From Mycobacterium sp. AT1 (GTDB lineage: Bacteria; Actinomycetota; Actinomycetes; Mycobacteriales; Mycobacteriaceae), in contig NZ_MVOC01000056.1 in the NCBI RefSeq assembly GCF_002043095.1, forward strand, positions 1 to 64,000: DNA of 64,000 nucleotides, in the 5' to 3' direction. The notes beneath the pieces were generated by a model that was not told the DNA's origin, did no database searches, and worked only from the letters and a program-made list of their open reading frames with translations. A program made the translations under genes and the position numbers. Shown here one piece after another: positions 27,451 to 35,424 of this stretch; the stretch's first letter is position 1, and each line of letters starts with the position of its first letter.

Positions 27451-28431
27451 ATGACTGCCGTAACCGACGTGCGACCCGCCGCCGATCACTTTCGAACCGG
27501 CCTGCTGTTCGCCCTCTCGTCGGCCTTCGCATTCGGCCTGTCCGGACCCCTCGGCAAGTCCCTGATGGAAGCCGGCTGGAGCCCGACCGCCGCGGTCACC
27601 GCCCGACTGGCCGGGGGCGCCGTCGCCATGGCGGTCTTCGCCACCGTGATGAACCGGAACTGGCTGCGTGAGGCACTCGGACACTGGAAGACGGTCGTCG
27701 CCTACGGCGTCGTGCCGATCGCAGGCGCCCAACTCTGCTACTACAACGCCGTTTCGCATCTCTCCGTCGGCGTGGCCCTCCTCATCGAATACACCGCCCC
27801 CGTCCTTGTCGTGGGGTGGCTGTGGGCCACCACTCGCCGCAGGCCGACCAACCTGACACTGGCCGGCGTGGTGCTCGCCGTCGCCGGAATCATGTTGGTG
27901 CTCGACGTCTTCTCCGACGCCCACGTCAACCTCGTCGGCGTTGGATGGGCACTCGTCGCCGCCGTCTGCGCGGCGTGCTACTTCATGATGTCCGACGAAG
28001 TGAGCACCGACCCGACCGAGGAAGGCGCCCTCAACCCCATCACACTCGCGGCCGCAGGGTTGATCGTCGGCGCCGTCGCCGTCACCCTGCTCGGAGCGTC
28101 GCACGTCCTGCCGATGACCTTCACCGCGAACGACACCGTGGTCGCGGGCTTCACCACGTCGTGGATCGTGCCCGTCGCCGCCATGGCGTTGATCCCCACC
28201 GCGATCGCGTACACGCTGGGCATCATGGGCGTCGCCCGCCTACGGCCGCGGTTTGCCTCGCTGGTCGGTCTCTCCGAAGTGATGTTTGCCGTGCTGGCCG
28301 CGTGGGTCCTACTCGGCGAGGCTCTGGCCCCCATCCAGGTCGCCGGCGCCGCAGTGGTTCTCGCCGGGTTGGTGCTGGCCCGCCAGGGTGACCGGACCGA
28401 ACGGTTGGCCGCAGCTAACCCAAATATGTGA
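27451..28431 (+). CDS. EamA/RhtA-type drug-metabolite exporter
   Basis: Inner-membrane exporter of 326 aa with about ten hydrophobic spans forming two EamA repeats. The first repeat includes FALSSAFAFGLSGPLGKSLM and LSVGVALLIEYTAPVLVVGW. The second has VPVAAMALIPTAIAYTLGIM and LVGLSEVMFAVLAAWVLLGE, which resembles the threonine/homoserine exporter RhtA. AGGAGG lies seven bases before ATG 27451. It is divergent from the CGNR regulator, which probably controls it. The substrate is not readable from the sequence. Confidence 0.85.
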   Translation: MTAVTDVRPAADHFRTGLLFALSSAFAFGLSGPLGKSLMEAGWSPTAAVTARLAGGAVAMAVFATVMNRNWLREALGHWKTVVAYGVVPIAGAQLCYYNAVSHLSVGVALLIEYTAPVLVVGWLWATTRRRPTNLTLAGVVLAVAGIMLVLDVFSDAHVNLVGVGWALVAAVCAACYFMMSDEVSTDPTEEGALNPITLAAAGLIVGAVAVTLLGASHVLPMTFTANDTVVAGFTTSWIVPVAAMALIPTAIAYTLGIMGVARLRPRFASLVGLSEVMFAVLAAWVLLGEALAPIQVAGAAVVLAGLVLARQGDRTERLAAANPNM

Positions 28432-28441
28432 AGATGGGCTA

Positions 28442-29101
28442 GTGACCTTGCTCAGGATGTCCGCCCGCCTGGCCGCGATCGCATCGGCCGTCGCCTGCAC
28501 CGCGGCGACCTTGATCGCCGCCCCGCCGGCGTCGGCGGCTCCCTGCCCCGACGTCCAGCTCGTCTTCGGGCGGGGCACCAGCGAAGCCCCCGGCATCGGT
28601 CGCGTCGGCCAGGCCTTGGTCGACGCCCTCACCCCGCAGCTCGGTGGCCGCACGATCGAGGCCTACGGCGTCAACTACCCGGCCACCTACGACTTCCTCG
28701 CGGCGGCCGACGGTGCCACCGACGCCACCAACTTCATCAGCTCGCTGGCAGCGCAGTGCCCTAGCACGCGCGTCGTGCTCGGCGGATACTCCCAGGGTGC
28801 GGCCGTCGTCGACATGCTCGCCGGCATCCCCCCGCTCGGGAACAAGATCGGCGAGGTCGGGTCGGCACCGCCGCTTCCCTCGGCCCTCGACGCGAACGTC
28901 GCCGCGGTCGTCGTGTTCGGCAACCCGTCGGCGAAGTTCTCGATTCCGATCACCAACTCGATCTTCGGCGGACGCGCCCTCGACCTGTGCGCCGACGGCG
29001 ACCCGATCTGTTCGGACGGCCGCAACCCGTTCGCCCACACGCACTACGAGTCGTCGGAGTTCATCCCACAGGCCGCGAACTTCGTCGCAGGACTTGTCTA
29101 G
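28442..29101 (+). CDS. Secreted cutinase-family esterase, copy 1
   Basis: Exported serine esterase of the mycobacterial cutinase-like family, 219 aa. A signal peptide ends at ASA/AP (about residue 31). The mature part starts CPDVQLVFGRGTSEAPG. Nucleophile Ser117 lies in GGYSQGAA, acid Asp187 in CADGDPIC, and a histidine follows in FAHTHYE, so the triad is complete; four cysteines allow the two family disulfides. The start is GTG 28442; ATG 28457 is an alternative. It follows the exporter gene by 10 nt and is the first of three tandem cutinases, at the position of cut3/Rv3451. Confidence 0.92.
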   Translation: MTLLRMSARLAAIASAVACTAATLIAAPPASAAPCPDVQLVFGRGTSEAPGIGRVGQALVDALTPQLGGRTIEAYGVNYPATYDFLAAADGATDATNFISSLAAQCPSTRVVLGGYSQGAAVVDMLAGIPPLGNKIGEVGSAPPLPSALDANVAAVVVFGNPSAKFSIPITNSIFGGRALDLCADGDPICSDGRNPFAHTHYESSEFIPQAANFVAGLV

Positions 29102-29125
29102 CTGATTTAGGCGTTACCATTCGGC

Positions 29126-29800
29126 GTGGCCTTCGATCTTGTTAGACGGACGACTCTCGCCGTTGCTGCGGCTTGCCTCGCCGTCATCGCTCCCGTCCTG
29201 TCGACCGTCCCCACCGCGGGCCTTGGCCTCGGCCTCGCTCCGGCGTCCGCCGAAGGCTGCCCCGACATCGAGGTCGTCTTCGCCCGAGGCACCAGCGAAG
29301 CACCCGGGCTGGGGCTGCCCGGCGGATCCTTCGTCGAGGCGCTGCGGTCCAAGGTCGGCGGCCGGTCCGTCGGCAGCTACGCCGTCGCCTACCCGGCCGA
29401 CTACGACTTCCTCGCCGCGGCGGCCGGCGCCAACGACGCCAGCGCCCACATCCAGTACATGATGGGCGCCTGCCCCACCACCCGCCTCGTGCTCGGCGGC
29501 TACTCCCAGGGCGCAGCCGTCATCGACGTCATCGCCGCGGTGCCGTTCCCGGCCATCGGCTTCACCAATCCGTTGCCGCCCAACACCCCCGACTTCGTGG
29601 CGGCGCTCGTCGCCTTCGGCAACCCGTCGGCCAAGTTGGGTCTGCCGCTGACCTCGAGTCCGGTCTGGGGCGGCCGATCCATCGACCTCTGCAACGCGGG
29701 TGATCCCGTGTGCACCAGCGGCGAGGACGTCGCCGCCCACCGCGCCTACGCAGGCGGCCCGGCCAACGACGCAGCGAACTTCGTCGCCGGTCTGCTGTAA
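29126..29800 (+). CDS. Secreted cutinase-family esterase, copy 2
   Basis: Second tandem cutinase-like protein, 224 aa, with a long Ala-rich signal peptide ending near APASA/EG (about residue 42). It has CPDIEVVFARGTSEAPG, nucleophile Ser127 in GGYSQGAAV, the acid in CNAGDPVC and a histidine in AAHRAYAGG, so a full triad. GTG 29126 is preceded by TACCAT five bases upstream, which could be a -10 box of a leaderless transcript. It is closer to copy 1 than to copy 3 by eye. Position matches cut4/Rv3452. Confidence 0.92.
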   Translation: MAFDLVRRTTLAVAAACLAVIAPVLSTVPTAGLGLGLAPASAEGCPDIEVVFARGTSEAPGLGLPGGSFVEALRSKVGGRSVGSYAVAYPADYDFLAAAAGANDASAHIQYMMGACPTTRLVLGGYSQGAAVIDVIAAVPFPAIGFTNPLPPNTPDFVAALVAFGNPSAKLGLPLTSSPVWGGRSIDLCNAGDPVCTSGEDVAAHRAYAGGPANDAANFVAGLL

Positions 29801-29843
29801 CCCGGTCGCCACGCGACGCAGACGGCACGTCGTCGACGTCGGC

Positions 29844-29849
29844 TAGCAT
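29844..29849 (+). promoter_or_regulatory. Putative -10 box of cutinase copy 3 (leaderless arrangement)
   Basis: TAGCAT followed by seven bases and GTG 29857. The same sixteen bases, from GCTAGCAT to CCTGGG, occur upstream of cobL (from 1843), where a coding start does not follow directly. Confidence 0.4.
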
Positions 29850-29856
29850 CGCCTGG

Positions 29857-30534
29857 GTGACCCCACAGCTGATTCGCAGGCTCGTCGTCGCGACGTTCGT
29901 CACCGCCCTTACCGCCGCTGCCCTGCTGGTGACGCCTGCCGTCACCGCAATCGGGATTCCGACCGCGTCCGCCGCCTGCCCGGCGGTTGAGGTCATCTTT
30001 GCGCGCGGTCGGTTCGAGCCCGCTGGCCCCGGCCAAATCGGCAACACCTTCGTCAGTGCGCTCCGCAAGAAGAGCGGCAAGAACGTCAACCTGTACGCGG
30101 TGCGCTACCCCGCCGACACCCAGGTCGACCTCGGAGCCAACGACATGAGCGCGCGCGTGCAGAGCACGATGGCCAGCTGCCCCGACACCAGGATCGTGCT
30201 TGGCGGCTACTCCCTCGGCGCCGCGGTGACCGACGTGGCGCTGGCCGTGCCCTTCGCCTTCTTCGGCTTCGACAATCCGCTGCCCCCTGGCGCCGATCAG
30301 CACATCGCCGCCGTCGCCCTGTTCGGCAACGGCAGCGTATGGGCGGGACCCATCGGAGCGATCAGCCCGCTGTACCGCGAGCGGACGATCGACCTGTGTC
30401 ACGGGGCCGACCCGATCTGCAACCCCGCCGACCCGAACACGTGGGAGAAGAACTGGACCGACCATGCGGCGCGGGCCTACATCGACGCGGGCATGGTCAA
30501 CCAGGCCGCCGACTTCGCCGCCGCGCGGGTCTAA
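29857..30534 (+). CDS. Secreted cutinase-family protein, divergent copy 3
   Basis: Third tandem member, 225 aa, with a signal peptide ending near TASA/AC (about residue 39). It keeps CPAVEVIFARG, nucleophile Ser119, the acid in CHGADPIC and a histidine in WTDHAARAY. It departs at two conserved places: the RGTSE oxyanion-side motif is RGRFE, and the nucleophile elbow is GGYSLG instead of GGYSQG. Substrate range may therefore differ, though the triad looks intact. The stop overlaps the truA stop by 4 nt on the other strand. Confidence 0.9.
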   Translation: MTPQLIRRLVVATFVTALTAAALLVTPAVTAIGIPTASAACPAVEVIFARGRFEPAGPGQIGNTFVSALRKKSGKNVNLYAVRYPADTQVDLGANDMSARVQSTMASCPDTRIVLGGYSLGAAVTDVALAVPFAFFGFDNPLPPGADQHIAAVALFGNGSVWAGPIGAISPLYRERTIDLCHGADPICNPADPNTWEKNWTDHAARAYIDAGMVNQAADFAAARV

Positions 30535-31418
30535 CCCTCGATCCGCCCCACCTCGTCGGGCGTACGCCGGTCACGGGTCACCAGGATCCGCGCCTCGAGT
30601 TCTGCGTCGGCCGGATAGTCCACGCCGACCAACGTCAGGCCGCGGGCCGGGGCGGTGGCGAAGTCACTCGACCGCCGCGTGGACGTCAACAGCTCAGCGC
30701 ACCAACGAGGTTCGCGCCGACCCTCCCCCACGGCCAGCAGCGCGCCCACGAGTGACCGCACCATCGACCAGCAGAATGCATCGGCGGCGACGTAGCCGAC
30801 GATCGAATCGCCGTCGCGCACCCAGTCCAGCCGCTGCAGATTGCGAATCGTGGTCGCACCGTCGCGCGCCCGGCAGAACGCCGCGAAGTCGTTGAGACCC
30901 TGCAGTTCTCGTGACGCCACGCGCATCGCGTCGACGTCGAGCTGGCGAGGCCACGGCGTGACGAACCTCGCCTCCCGCGGCAAGACGCCGAACGTCGCCG
31001 TCGTCAACCGGTACTCGTAGTGCCGCCGCAGCGCGGAGAACCTGGCGTCGAATCCAGTCGGCGCCCTTACCACGTCGAGCACCCGCACGTCCTCGGGCAG
31101 CAGCCGAGACAGCCGTCGCACCAAGGGCTGAAATTCCGGTTCGTCGCGAGGAGTGCGCGGATAGACAAGCGGGATCGACTCGGCAGGCACGTCCACGTGG
31201 GCCACCTGACCGGTGGCGTGCACACCGGTATCGGTGCGACCCGCCGCCCGGGTGATCACCGGTGTCCGGAACACCGTCGACAGCGCATCGTCGATCGCGC
31301 CCGCCACGGTGCGCTGATTCGTCTGCGTCGCCCACCCGGCGAAGTCGGTGCCGTCGTAGGCGACGTCCAGGCGCAAACGAACAAGCCCGCCACCGGAATC
31401 GATGGCGGGCTCGTTCAC
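30531..31418 (-). CDS. truA: tRNA pseudouridine(38-40) synthase TruA
   Basis: Isomerises uridines 38-40 in the anticodon arm of tRNAs. It is 295 aa, close to family length. The start region reads RLRLDVAYDGTDFAGWATQT, the catalytic Asp63 is in AAGRTDTGVHA, and FDARFSALRRHYEYRL and FCWSMVRSLVGALLAVGEG follow. GTG 31418 lies 7 nt after the rplQ stop and is preferred; TTG 31376 is a shorter alternative just before the first strand. It is the last gene of the large infA-rplQ ribosomal operon. Confidence 0.94.
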   Translation of the reverse strand: MNEPAIDSGGGLVRLRLDVAYDGTDFAGWATQTNQRTVAGAIDDALSTVFRTPVITRAAGRTDTGVHATGQVAHVDVPAESIPLVYPRTPRDEPEFQPLVRRLSRLLPEDVRVLDVVRAPTGFDARFSALRRHYEYRLTTATFGVLPREARFVTPWPRQLDVDAMRVASRELQGLNDFAAFCRARDGATTIRNLQRLDWVRDGDSIVGYVAADAFCWSMVRSLVGALLAVGEGRREPRWCAELLTSTRRSSDFATAPARGLTLVGVDYPADAELEARILVTRDRRTPDEVGRIEG

Positions 31419-31425
31419 GAGTCGA

Positions 31426-31995
31426 CTACTTGGCGTCGTCGGCCTTGTCGTCCTCGACGACCTCGTCGGTGTCGGCGTCCTCGACCACGGCGTCTTCAAC
31501 CGGGGCGTCCTCGACGACCTCGTCGGTGGGGCCGACGGCGGCCTCGGGCTCGACCGCGGCCTGCGGCGCGGCGGCAGCCGCGACGGGGGCGTTGGCGGAA
31601 CCACTGCGACGGGCCCGGTTGGCCTCGGAGGTGACCGTCTTCTCCTGCACCAGCTCGATGACGGCCATCGGGGCGTTGTCGCCCTTGCGTGCCTCCACCT
31701 TGATGATGCGGGTGTAGCCACCCTCGCGCTCGGCGAAGTGCGGTCCGATCTCGGCGAACAGCGTGTGCACGACGTCCTTGTCGCGGATCTTCTTCATCAC
31801 CTCACGCCGGTTGTGCAGCGTGCCCTTCTTGGCGTGGGTGATGAGCTTCTCCGCGTAGGGCCGCAGCGCCCGCGCCTTGGGCTCGGTCGTCTTGATCCGA
31901 CCGTGCTCGAACAACGACGTGGCCAGGTTGGCCAGGAGCGCCTTCTGGTGTGAGGACGACCCGCCGAGGCGAGCACCCTTAGTGGGCTTGGGCAT
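31426..31995 (-). CDS. rplQ: 50S ribosomal protein L17 (bL17) with acidic C-terminal tail
   Basis: Large-subunit protein near the peptide exit tunnel. Residues 1 to about 118 are the normal bL17 core (PKPTKGARLGGSSSHQKALL, LFEHGRIKTTEPKARALRPY). A tail of roughly 70 residues follows, Ala/Pro-rich and then highly acidic (DEVVEDAPVEDAVVEDAD). Mycobacterial L17 proteins are known to be extended, but the acidity stands out. ATG 31995 has AAGGAG upstream. Between rpoA and truA. Confidence 0.97.
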   Translation of the reverse strand: MPKPTKGARLGGSSSHQKALLANLATSLFEHGRIKTTEPKARALRPYAEKLITHAKKGTLHNRREVMKKIRDKDVVHTLFAEIGPHFAEREGGYTRIIKVEARKGDNAPMAVIELVQEKTVTSEANRARRSGSANAPVAAAAAPQAAVEPEAAVGPTDEVVEDAPVEDAVVEDADTDEVVEDDKADDAK

Positions 31996-32061
31996 TGCGA
32001 CTATCTCCTTATGTGGCCGGCCCCCGTATCAGGTAGGGCCGGGACGGTTTCTTGAAAGCTG

Positions 32062-33114
32062 TTAGAGCTGTTCGGTTTCGGCGTAGTCCTGCGTGTCGTC
32101 CACGTCGTAGCTGGCATCGCTGTTCCAGGTACCGGTCGCGACGTCGTAACCGGCCACCTCGGACGGGTCGAACGTGGCCGGGCTGTCCTTCAGCGAGAGA
32201 CCCAGCTGGTGCAGCTTGATCTTCACCTCGTCGATGGACTTCTGACCGAAGTTGCGGATGTCCAGCAGGTCGGACTCCGTCCGCGAGACCAGCTCGCCGA
32301 CGGTGTGGACGCCCTCGCGCTTGAGGCAGTTGTACGACCGGACGGTGAGTTCCAGATCGTCGATCGGCAGCGCGAACGAGGCGATGTGGTCCGCCTCGGC
32401 CGGCGACGGGCCGATCTCGATGCCTTCGGCTTCGACGTTGAGTTCCCGTGCCAGACCGAACAATTCGACCAGCGTCTTACCGGCCGAGGCCAGCGCGTCA
32501 CGCGGGGTGATCGAGTTCTTGGTCTCGACGTCGAGGATCAGCTTGTCGAAGTCGGTGCGCTGCTCGACGCGAGTCGCCTCGACCTTGTAGGTCACCTTGA
32601 GCACCGGCGAGTAGATCGAGTCGACCGGAATGCGGCCGATCTCGGCACCGGAGGCCTTGTTCTGCACGGCGGGGACGTAACCGCGGCCACGCTCGACGAC
32701 GAGCTCGACCTCGAGCTTGCCCTTGTCGTTCAGGGTCGCGATGTGCATGTCGGGGTTCTGCACCGTGACGCCCGCGGGCGGGACGATGTCACCGGCGGTG
32801 ACGGCACCCGGGCCCTGCTTGCGCAGGTACATGGTGACCGGCTCGTCCTCCTCGGACGACACGACCAGGCTCTTGAGGTTCAGGATGATGTCGGTGACGT
32901 CTTCCTTCACCCCGGGAACGGTGGTGAACTCGTGCAGCACGCCGTCGATGCGGATGCTGGTGACCGCCGCGCCCGGGATGGACGACAGCAGCGTGCGCCG
33001 AAGCGAGTTGCCAAGGGTGTAACCGAATCCGGGCTCCAAGGGCTCGATGACGAACTTGGACCGGTTCTCGGCAAGGCTCTCTTCGGACAGGGTGGGGCGC
33101 TGAGAAATCAGCAT
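32062..33114 (-). CDS. rpoA: DNA-directed RNA polymerase alpha subunit
   Basis: Dimerises to nucleate RNA polymerase assembly and contacts activators through its C-terminal domain. It is 350 aa. The N-terminal domain has LEPGFGYTLGNSLRRTLLSS and PGAAVTSIRIDGVLHEF. The C-terminal domain has SYNCLKREGVHTVGELV and LLDIRNFGQKSIDEVKIKL. An acidic tail ends the protein. ATG 33114 has GAAGGAG eight bases upstream; the upstream ATG at 33171 gives an unrelated extension. Part of the rpsM-rpsK-rpsD-rpoA-rplQ operon. Confidence 0.98.
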   Translation of the reverse strand: MLISQRPTLSEESLAENRSKFVIEPLEPGFGYTLGNSLRRTLLSSIPGAAVTSIRIDGVLHEFTTVPGVKEDVTDIILNLKSLVVSSEEDEPVTMYLRKQGPGAVTAGDIVPPAGVTVQNPDMHIATLNDKGKLEVELVVERGRGYVPAVQNKASGAEIGRIPVDSIYSPVLKVTYKVEATRVEQRTDFDKLILDVETKNSITPRDALASAGKTLVELFGLARELNVEAEGIEIGPSPAEADHIASFALPIDDLELTVRSYNCLKREGVHTVGELVSRTESDLLDIRNFGQKSIDEVKIKLHQLGLSLKDSPATFDPSEVAGYDVATGTWNSDASYDVDDTQDYAETEQL

Positions 33115-33194
33115 TTTCTTTTTCTCCTTCTCGACATCCGCTATTTGATGCCGTTTGGTGTCCCAGGCCACCGTGACCTGGGACGGTCACACGA

Positions 33195-33800
33195 TTACTT
33201 CGAGTAGAACTCGACGATCAGCTGCTCGGTCAGCGGCACCTGAATCTGTGCGCGCTCGGGCAGCTGGTGGATGAGGATGCGCTGGCGTTCGCCGACGACC
33301 TGGATCCAGCCCGGGATGGGGCGCTCACCGGCGGTCTGACGCGACAGCTCGAACGGCAGCGTGTTCAGCGACTTCTCACGGATGTCGATGATGTCGTACT
33401 GCGAGACGCGGTAGCTGGGGATGTCGACCTTCACGCCGTTGACGGTGAAGTGACCGTGGCTGACCAGCTGACGGGCCATCCGGCGCGTACGGGCGAGCCC
33501 GGCGCGGTAGATGACGTTGTCCAGCCGGCTCTCCAGGATCTGCAGCAGGTTCTCGCCGGTCTTACCCGAGTGGCGGTTGGCCTCCTCGTAGTAACGACGG
33601 AACTGCTTCTCCATGACGCCGTAGGTGAAGCGAGCCTTCTGCTTCTCCTGCAGCTGCGTGCGGTATTCGCTCTCCTTGATCCGCGCGCGACCATGCTGGC
33701 CGGGCGGGTAGGGACGCTTCTCGAAGGACTGATCTCCACCGACGAGGTCGACGCCGAGACGACGCGACTTACGGGTGACGGGTCCGGTATAACGAGCCAT
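33195..33800 (-). CDS. rpsD: 30S ribosomal protein S4 (uS4)
   Basis: Primary 16S rRNA binder that nucleates 30S assembly and often autoregulates its operon. It is 201 aa. It has RYTGPVTRKSRRLGVDLVGG, PPGQHGRARIKESEYRTQLQ and the S4 RNA-binding domain RLDNVIYRAGLARTRRMARQ / VSHGHFTVNGVKVDIPSY. The N-terminus lacks the four cysteines of zinc-binding S4 proteins, so this is the zinc-free form. Start ATG 33800. Confidence 0.98.
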   Translation of the reverse strand: MARYTGPVTRKSRRLGVDLVGGDQSFEKRPYPPGQHGRARIKESEYRTQLQEKQKARFTYGVMEKQFRRYYEEANRHSGKTGENLLQILESRLDNVIYRAGLARTRRMARQLVSHGHFTVNGVKVDIPSYRVSQYDIIDIREKSLNTLPFELSRQTAGERPIPGWIQVVGERQRILIHQLPERAQIQVPLTEQLIVEFYSK

Positions 33801-33814
33801 TTCTTAAATCTCCT

Positions 33815-34234
33815 CTAGACCCGGCGCCGCTTGGGCGGACGGCAGCCGTTGTGCGGCTGCGGCGTGACGTCGGAAATGGCGCCAACTTCGAGGCCGGCTG
33901 CCTGCAGTGAACGGATCGCGGTCTCGCGGCCCGAACCCGGGCCCTTCACGAAGACGTCGACCTTCTTGACACCGTGTTCCTGCGCCTTGCGGGCAGCGTT
34001 CTCGGCGGCCAGCTGTGCGGCGAACGGGGTCGACTTACGCGAACCCTTGAAGCCCACGTGACCCGACGATGCCCAGGCGATGACGTTGCCCTGCTGGTCG
34101 GTGATCGAGACGATCGTGTTGTTGAACGTGCTCTTGATGTGAGCGGCGCCGTGCGGAACGTTCTTCTTTTCCTTGCGGCGCGTCTTCTGGCCCTTCTTGG
34201 GACCAGCCGCTCCACTCTTCTTGGCCTGTGCCAT
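33815..34234 (-). CDS. rpsK: 30S ribosomal protein S11 (uS11)
   Basis: Platform protein of the 30S subunit near the E site. It is 139 aa. It has KKNVPHGAAHIKSTFNNTIV, ASSGHVGFKGSRKSTPFAAQ and the invariant C-terminal DVTPQPHNGCRPPKRRRV. ATG 34234 lies 4 nt after the rpsM stop; the frame upstream of it is an out-of-frame reading of rpsM. Confidence 0.98.
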   Translation of the reverse strand: MAQAKKSGAAGPKKGQKTRRKEKKNVPHGAAHIKSTFNNTIVSITDQQGNVIAWASSGHVGFKGSRKSTPFAAQLAAENAARKAQEHGVKKVDVFVKGPGSGRETAIRSLQAAGLEVGAISDVTPQPHNGCRPPKRRRV

Positions 34235-34238
34235 GTGC

Positions 34239-34619
34239 TTACCTGGCCTTCTTCTTGCCGGCGATGGTGCGCTTCGGGCCCTTGCGGGTGCGCGCGTTGG
34301 TCTTGGTTCGCTGGCCGCGCACCGGAAGGCCGCGACGATGCCGCAGACCCTGGTAGCAGCCGATTTCGATCTTGCGTCGGATGTCGGCCTGCACCTCGCG
34401 GCGCAAGTCACCTTCGACCTTGATCTCGGAGTTGCTTTCGATGTAGTCGCGCAACTGCGACACCTGATCGTCGGTCAGGTCCTTGGTACGCAGATTGAAG
34501 TCAATGCCGGTGGCCGACAAGATTTCCTGCGAGCGAGTACGGCCAATGCCGTAGATGTAGGTCAGCGCGATCTCCATGCGCTTGTCACGCGGGAGATCGA
34601 CGCCCAGTAGACGTGCCAT
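34239..34619 (-). CDS. rpsM: 30S ribosomal protein S13 (uS13)
   Basis: 30S head protein that bridges to the 50S subunit and touches the P-site tRNA. It is 126 aa. It has ARLLGVDLPRDKRMEIALTY, IYGIGRTRSQEIL and the basic end GLPVRGQRTKTNARTRKGPK. Start ATG 34619, preceded by GGAATCACTGCCTG. It is separated from rpmJ by 163 nt of highly structured sequence, so it may be expressed and controlled separately from infA-rpmJ. Confidence 0.98.
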   Translation of the reverse strand: MARLLGVDLPRDKRMEIALTYIYGIGRTRSQEILSATGIDFNLRTKDLTDDQVSQLRDYIESNSEIKVEGDLRREVQADIRRKIEIGCYQGLRHRRGLPVRGQRTKTNARTRKGPKRTIAGKKKAR

Positions 34620-34666
34620 CAGGCAGTGATTCCTTTTCGTTGCGGAGGTCTTGTCCCAGTCCGTTC

Positions 34667-34781
34667 CCCTCGCGGGGCCCGGCCTCCGTGCCGGGCGTGT
34701 AATGAGCAGCTCATCTGCTCACTGGTACTGGGATTTCATCATTTAGTTGTTGCTGTGCTGCGTTTGCGCGACGCGCAAACG
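34667..34781 (-). promoter_or_regulatory. Structured leader between rpmJ and rpsM (multiple hairpins)
   Basis: Reading toward rpsM there are four inverted repeats: a perfect 10-base pair of arms with one unpaired base, CGTTTGCGCG/CGCGCAAACG (34761-34781), directly after the rpmJ stop; TGAGCAG/CTGCTCA (34703-34721); GCCCGGC/GCCGGGC (34677-34696); and CCCC/GGGG (34667-34678), the last two mutually exclusive at their edges. No U-run follows the first, so it is not a standard terminator. This could be an autoregulatory ribosomal-protein leader or RNA-processing site. Confidence 0.55.
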
Positions 34782-34782
34782 G

Positions 34783-34896
34783 CTAGCCCTGACGCTGCTT
34801 GTGGCGCGGGTCAGAACAAATCACCATGACCCGCCGGTGGCGACGGATCACCCTGCACTTGTCGCAGATGGGCTTGACGCTCGGGTTCACCTTCAC
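34783..34896 (-). CDS. rpmJ: 50S ribosomal protein L36 (bL36), zinc-binding form
   Basis: 37-residue zinc-ribbon protein of the 50S subunit. It reads KVNPSVKPICDKCRVIRRHR and then VMVICSDPRHKQRQG, with zinc ligands Cys11, Cys14, Cys27 and His32, so this is the zinc-containing (C+) type. The start is GTG 34896 and the stop is TAG 34785-34783. It lies 58 nt after infA on the same strand, in the conserved infA-rpmJ-rpsM order. A perfect hairpin begins one base beyond the stop. Confidence 0.97.
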   Translation of the reverse strand: MKVNPSVKPICDKCRVIRRHRRVMVICSDPRHKQRQG

Positions 34897-34954
34897 GGCG
34901 GTCGATCCTGTCTTGGTTGTTCGGTGTCGAGGGCGAGCCCCCGTCACGGTCTAG

Positions 34955-35176
34955 TTACTTGTAGCGGTAAACGATGCGGCCCCGGGTCAGGTCGTAGGGC
35001 GACAACTCCACCACGACGCGGTCCTCGGGCAGAATGCGGATGTAGTGCTGCCGCATCTTGCCGCTGATGTGCGCGAGCACCTTGTGTCCGTTCTCCAGCT
35101 CAATGCGAAACATCGCATTGGGCAGGGGCTCGACCACTCGGCCCTCGACTTCGATGGCACCGTCTTTTTTAGCCAT
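34955..35176 (-). CDS. infA: Translation initiation factor IF-1
   Basis: Blocks the 30S A site during initiation and stabilises IF-2 and IF-3. It is 73 aa of S1-type OB fold: KKDGAIEVEGRVVEPLPNAM, FRIELENGHKVLAHISGKMR and ILPEDRVVVELSPYDLTRGR. ATG 35176 has GGAGGA five bases upstream; the frame's ATG 35206 is not needed. First gene of the operon. Confidence 0.98.
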   Translation of the reverse strand: MAKKDGAIEVEGRVVEPLPNAMFRIELENGHKVLAHISGKMRQHYIRILPEDRVVVELSPYDLTRGRIVYRYK

Positions 35177-35298
35177 GTCCTCCGTTGTTCCTGTCTGGCG
35201 CCACAAACGCCGCCTCCGACTTCAAAACGTGAGCCGGATTCGTTAAATTCCAGGACAGGGCACGCAAGGAGCCGGCGCGGATGCCGCACCGTTGATCG

Positions 35299-35326
35299 AT
35301 GGTACCCGCTTCCGTGCGCTCCCCAA
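35299..35326 (-). promoter_or_regulatory. Putative infA promoter
   Basis: On the minus strand TTGGGG (35326-35321), a 16-base spacer and TACCAT (35304-35299). The -10 is good and the -35 weak. Transcription would start near 35292, giving a leader of about 116 nt before infA. Confidence 0.35.
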
Positions 35327-35424
35327 AATCGCCGTCACCAGCAACGGCTTGAGGGTGGCAAGATCGTTTCAAGGTCCACGGCGACCGATGCTAAGGACTT
35401 CACGACCGGCCTCAGGGGGAACGT

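Noticed and set aside
34761..34781. Rho-independent terminator after rpmJ
   Set aside because: The stem is perfect but no U-run follows in the direction of transcription, so it is listed as part of a structured leader.
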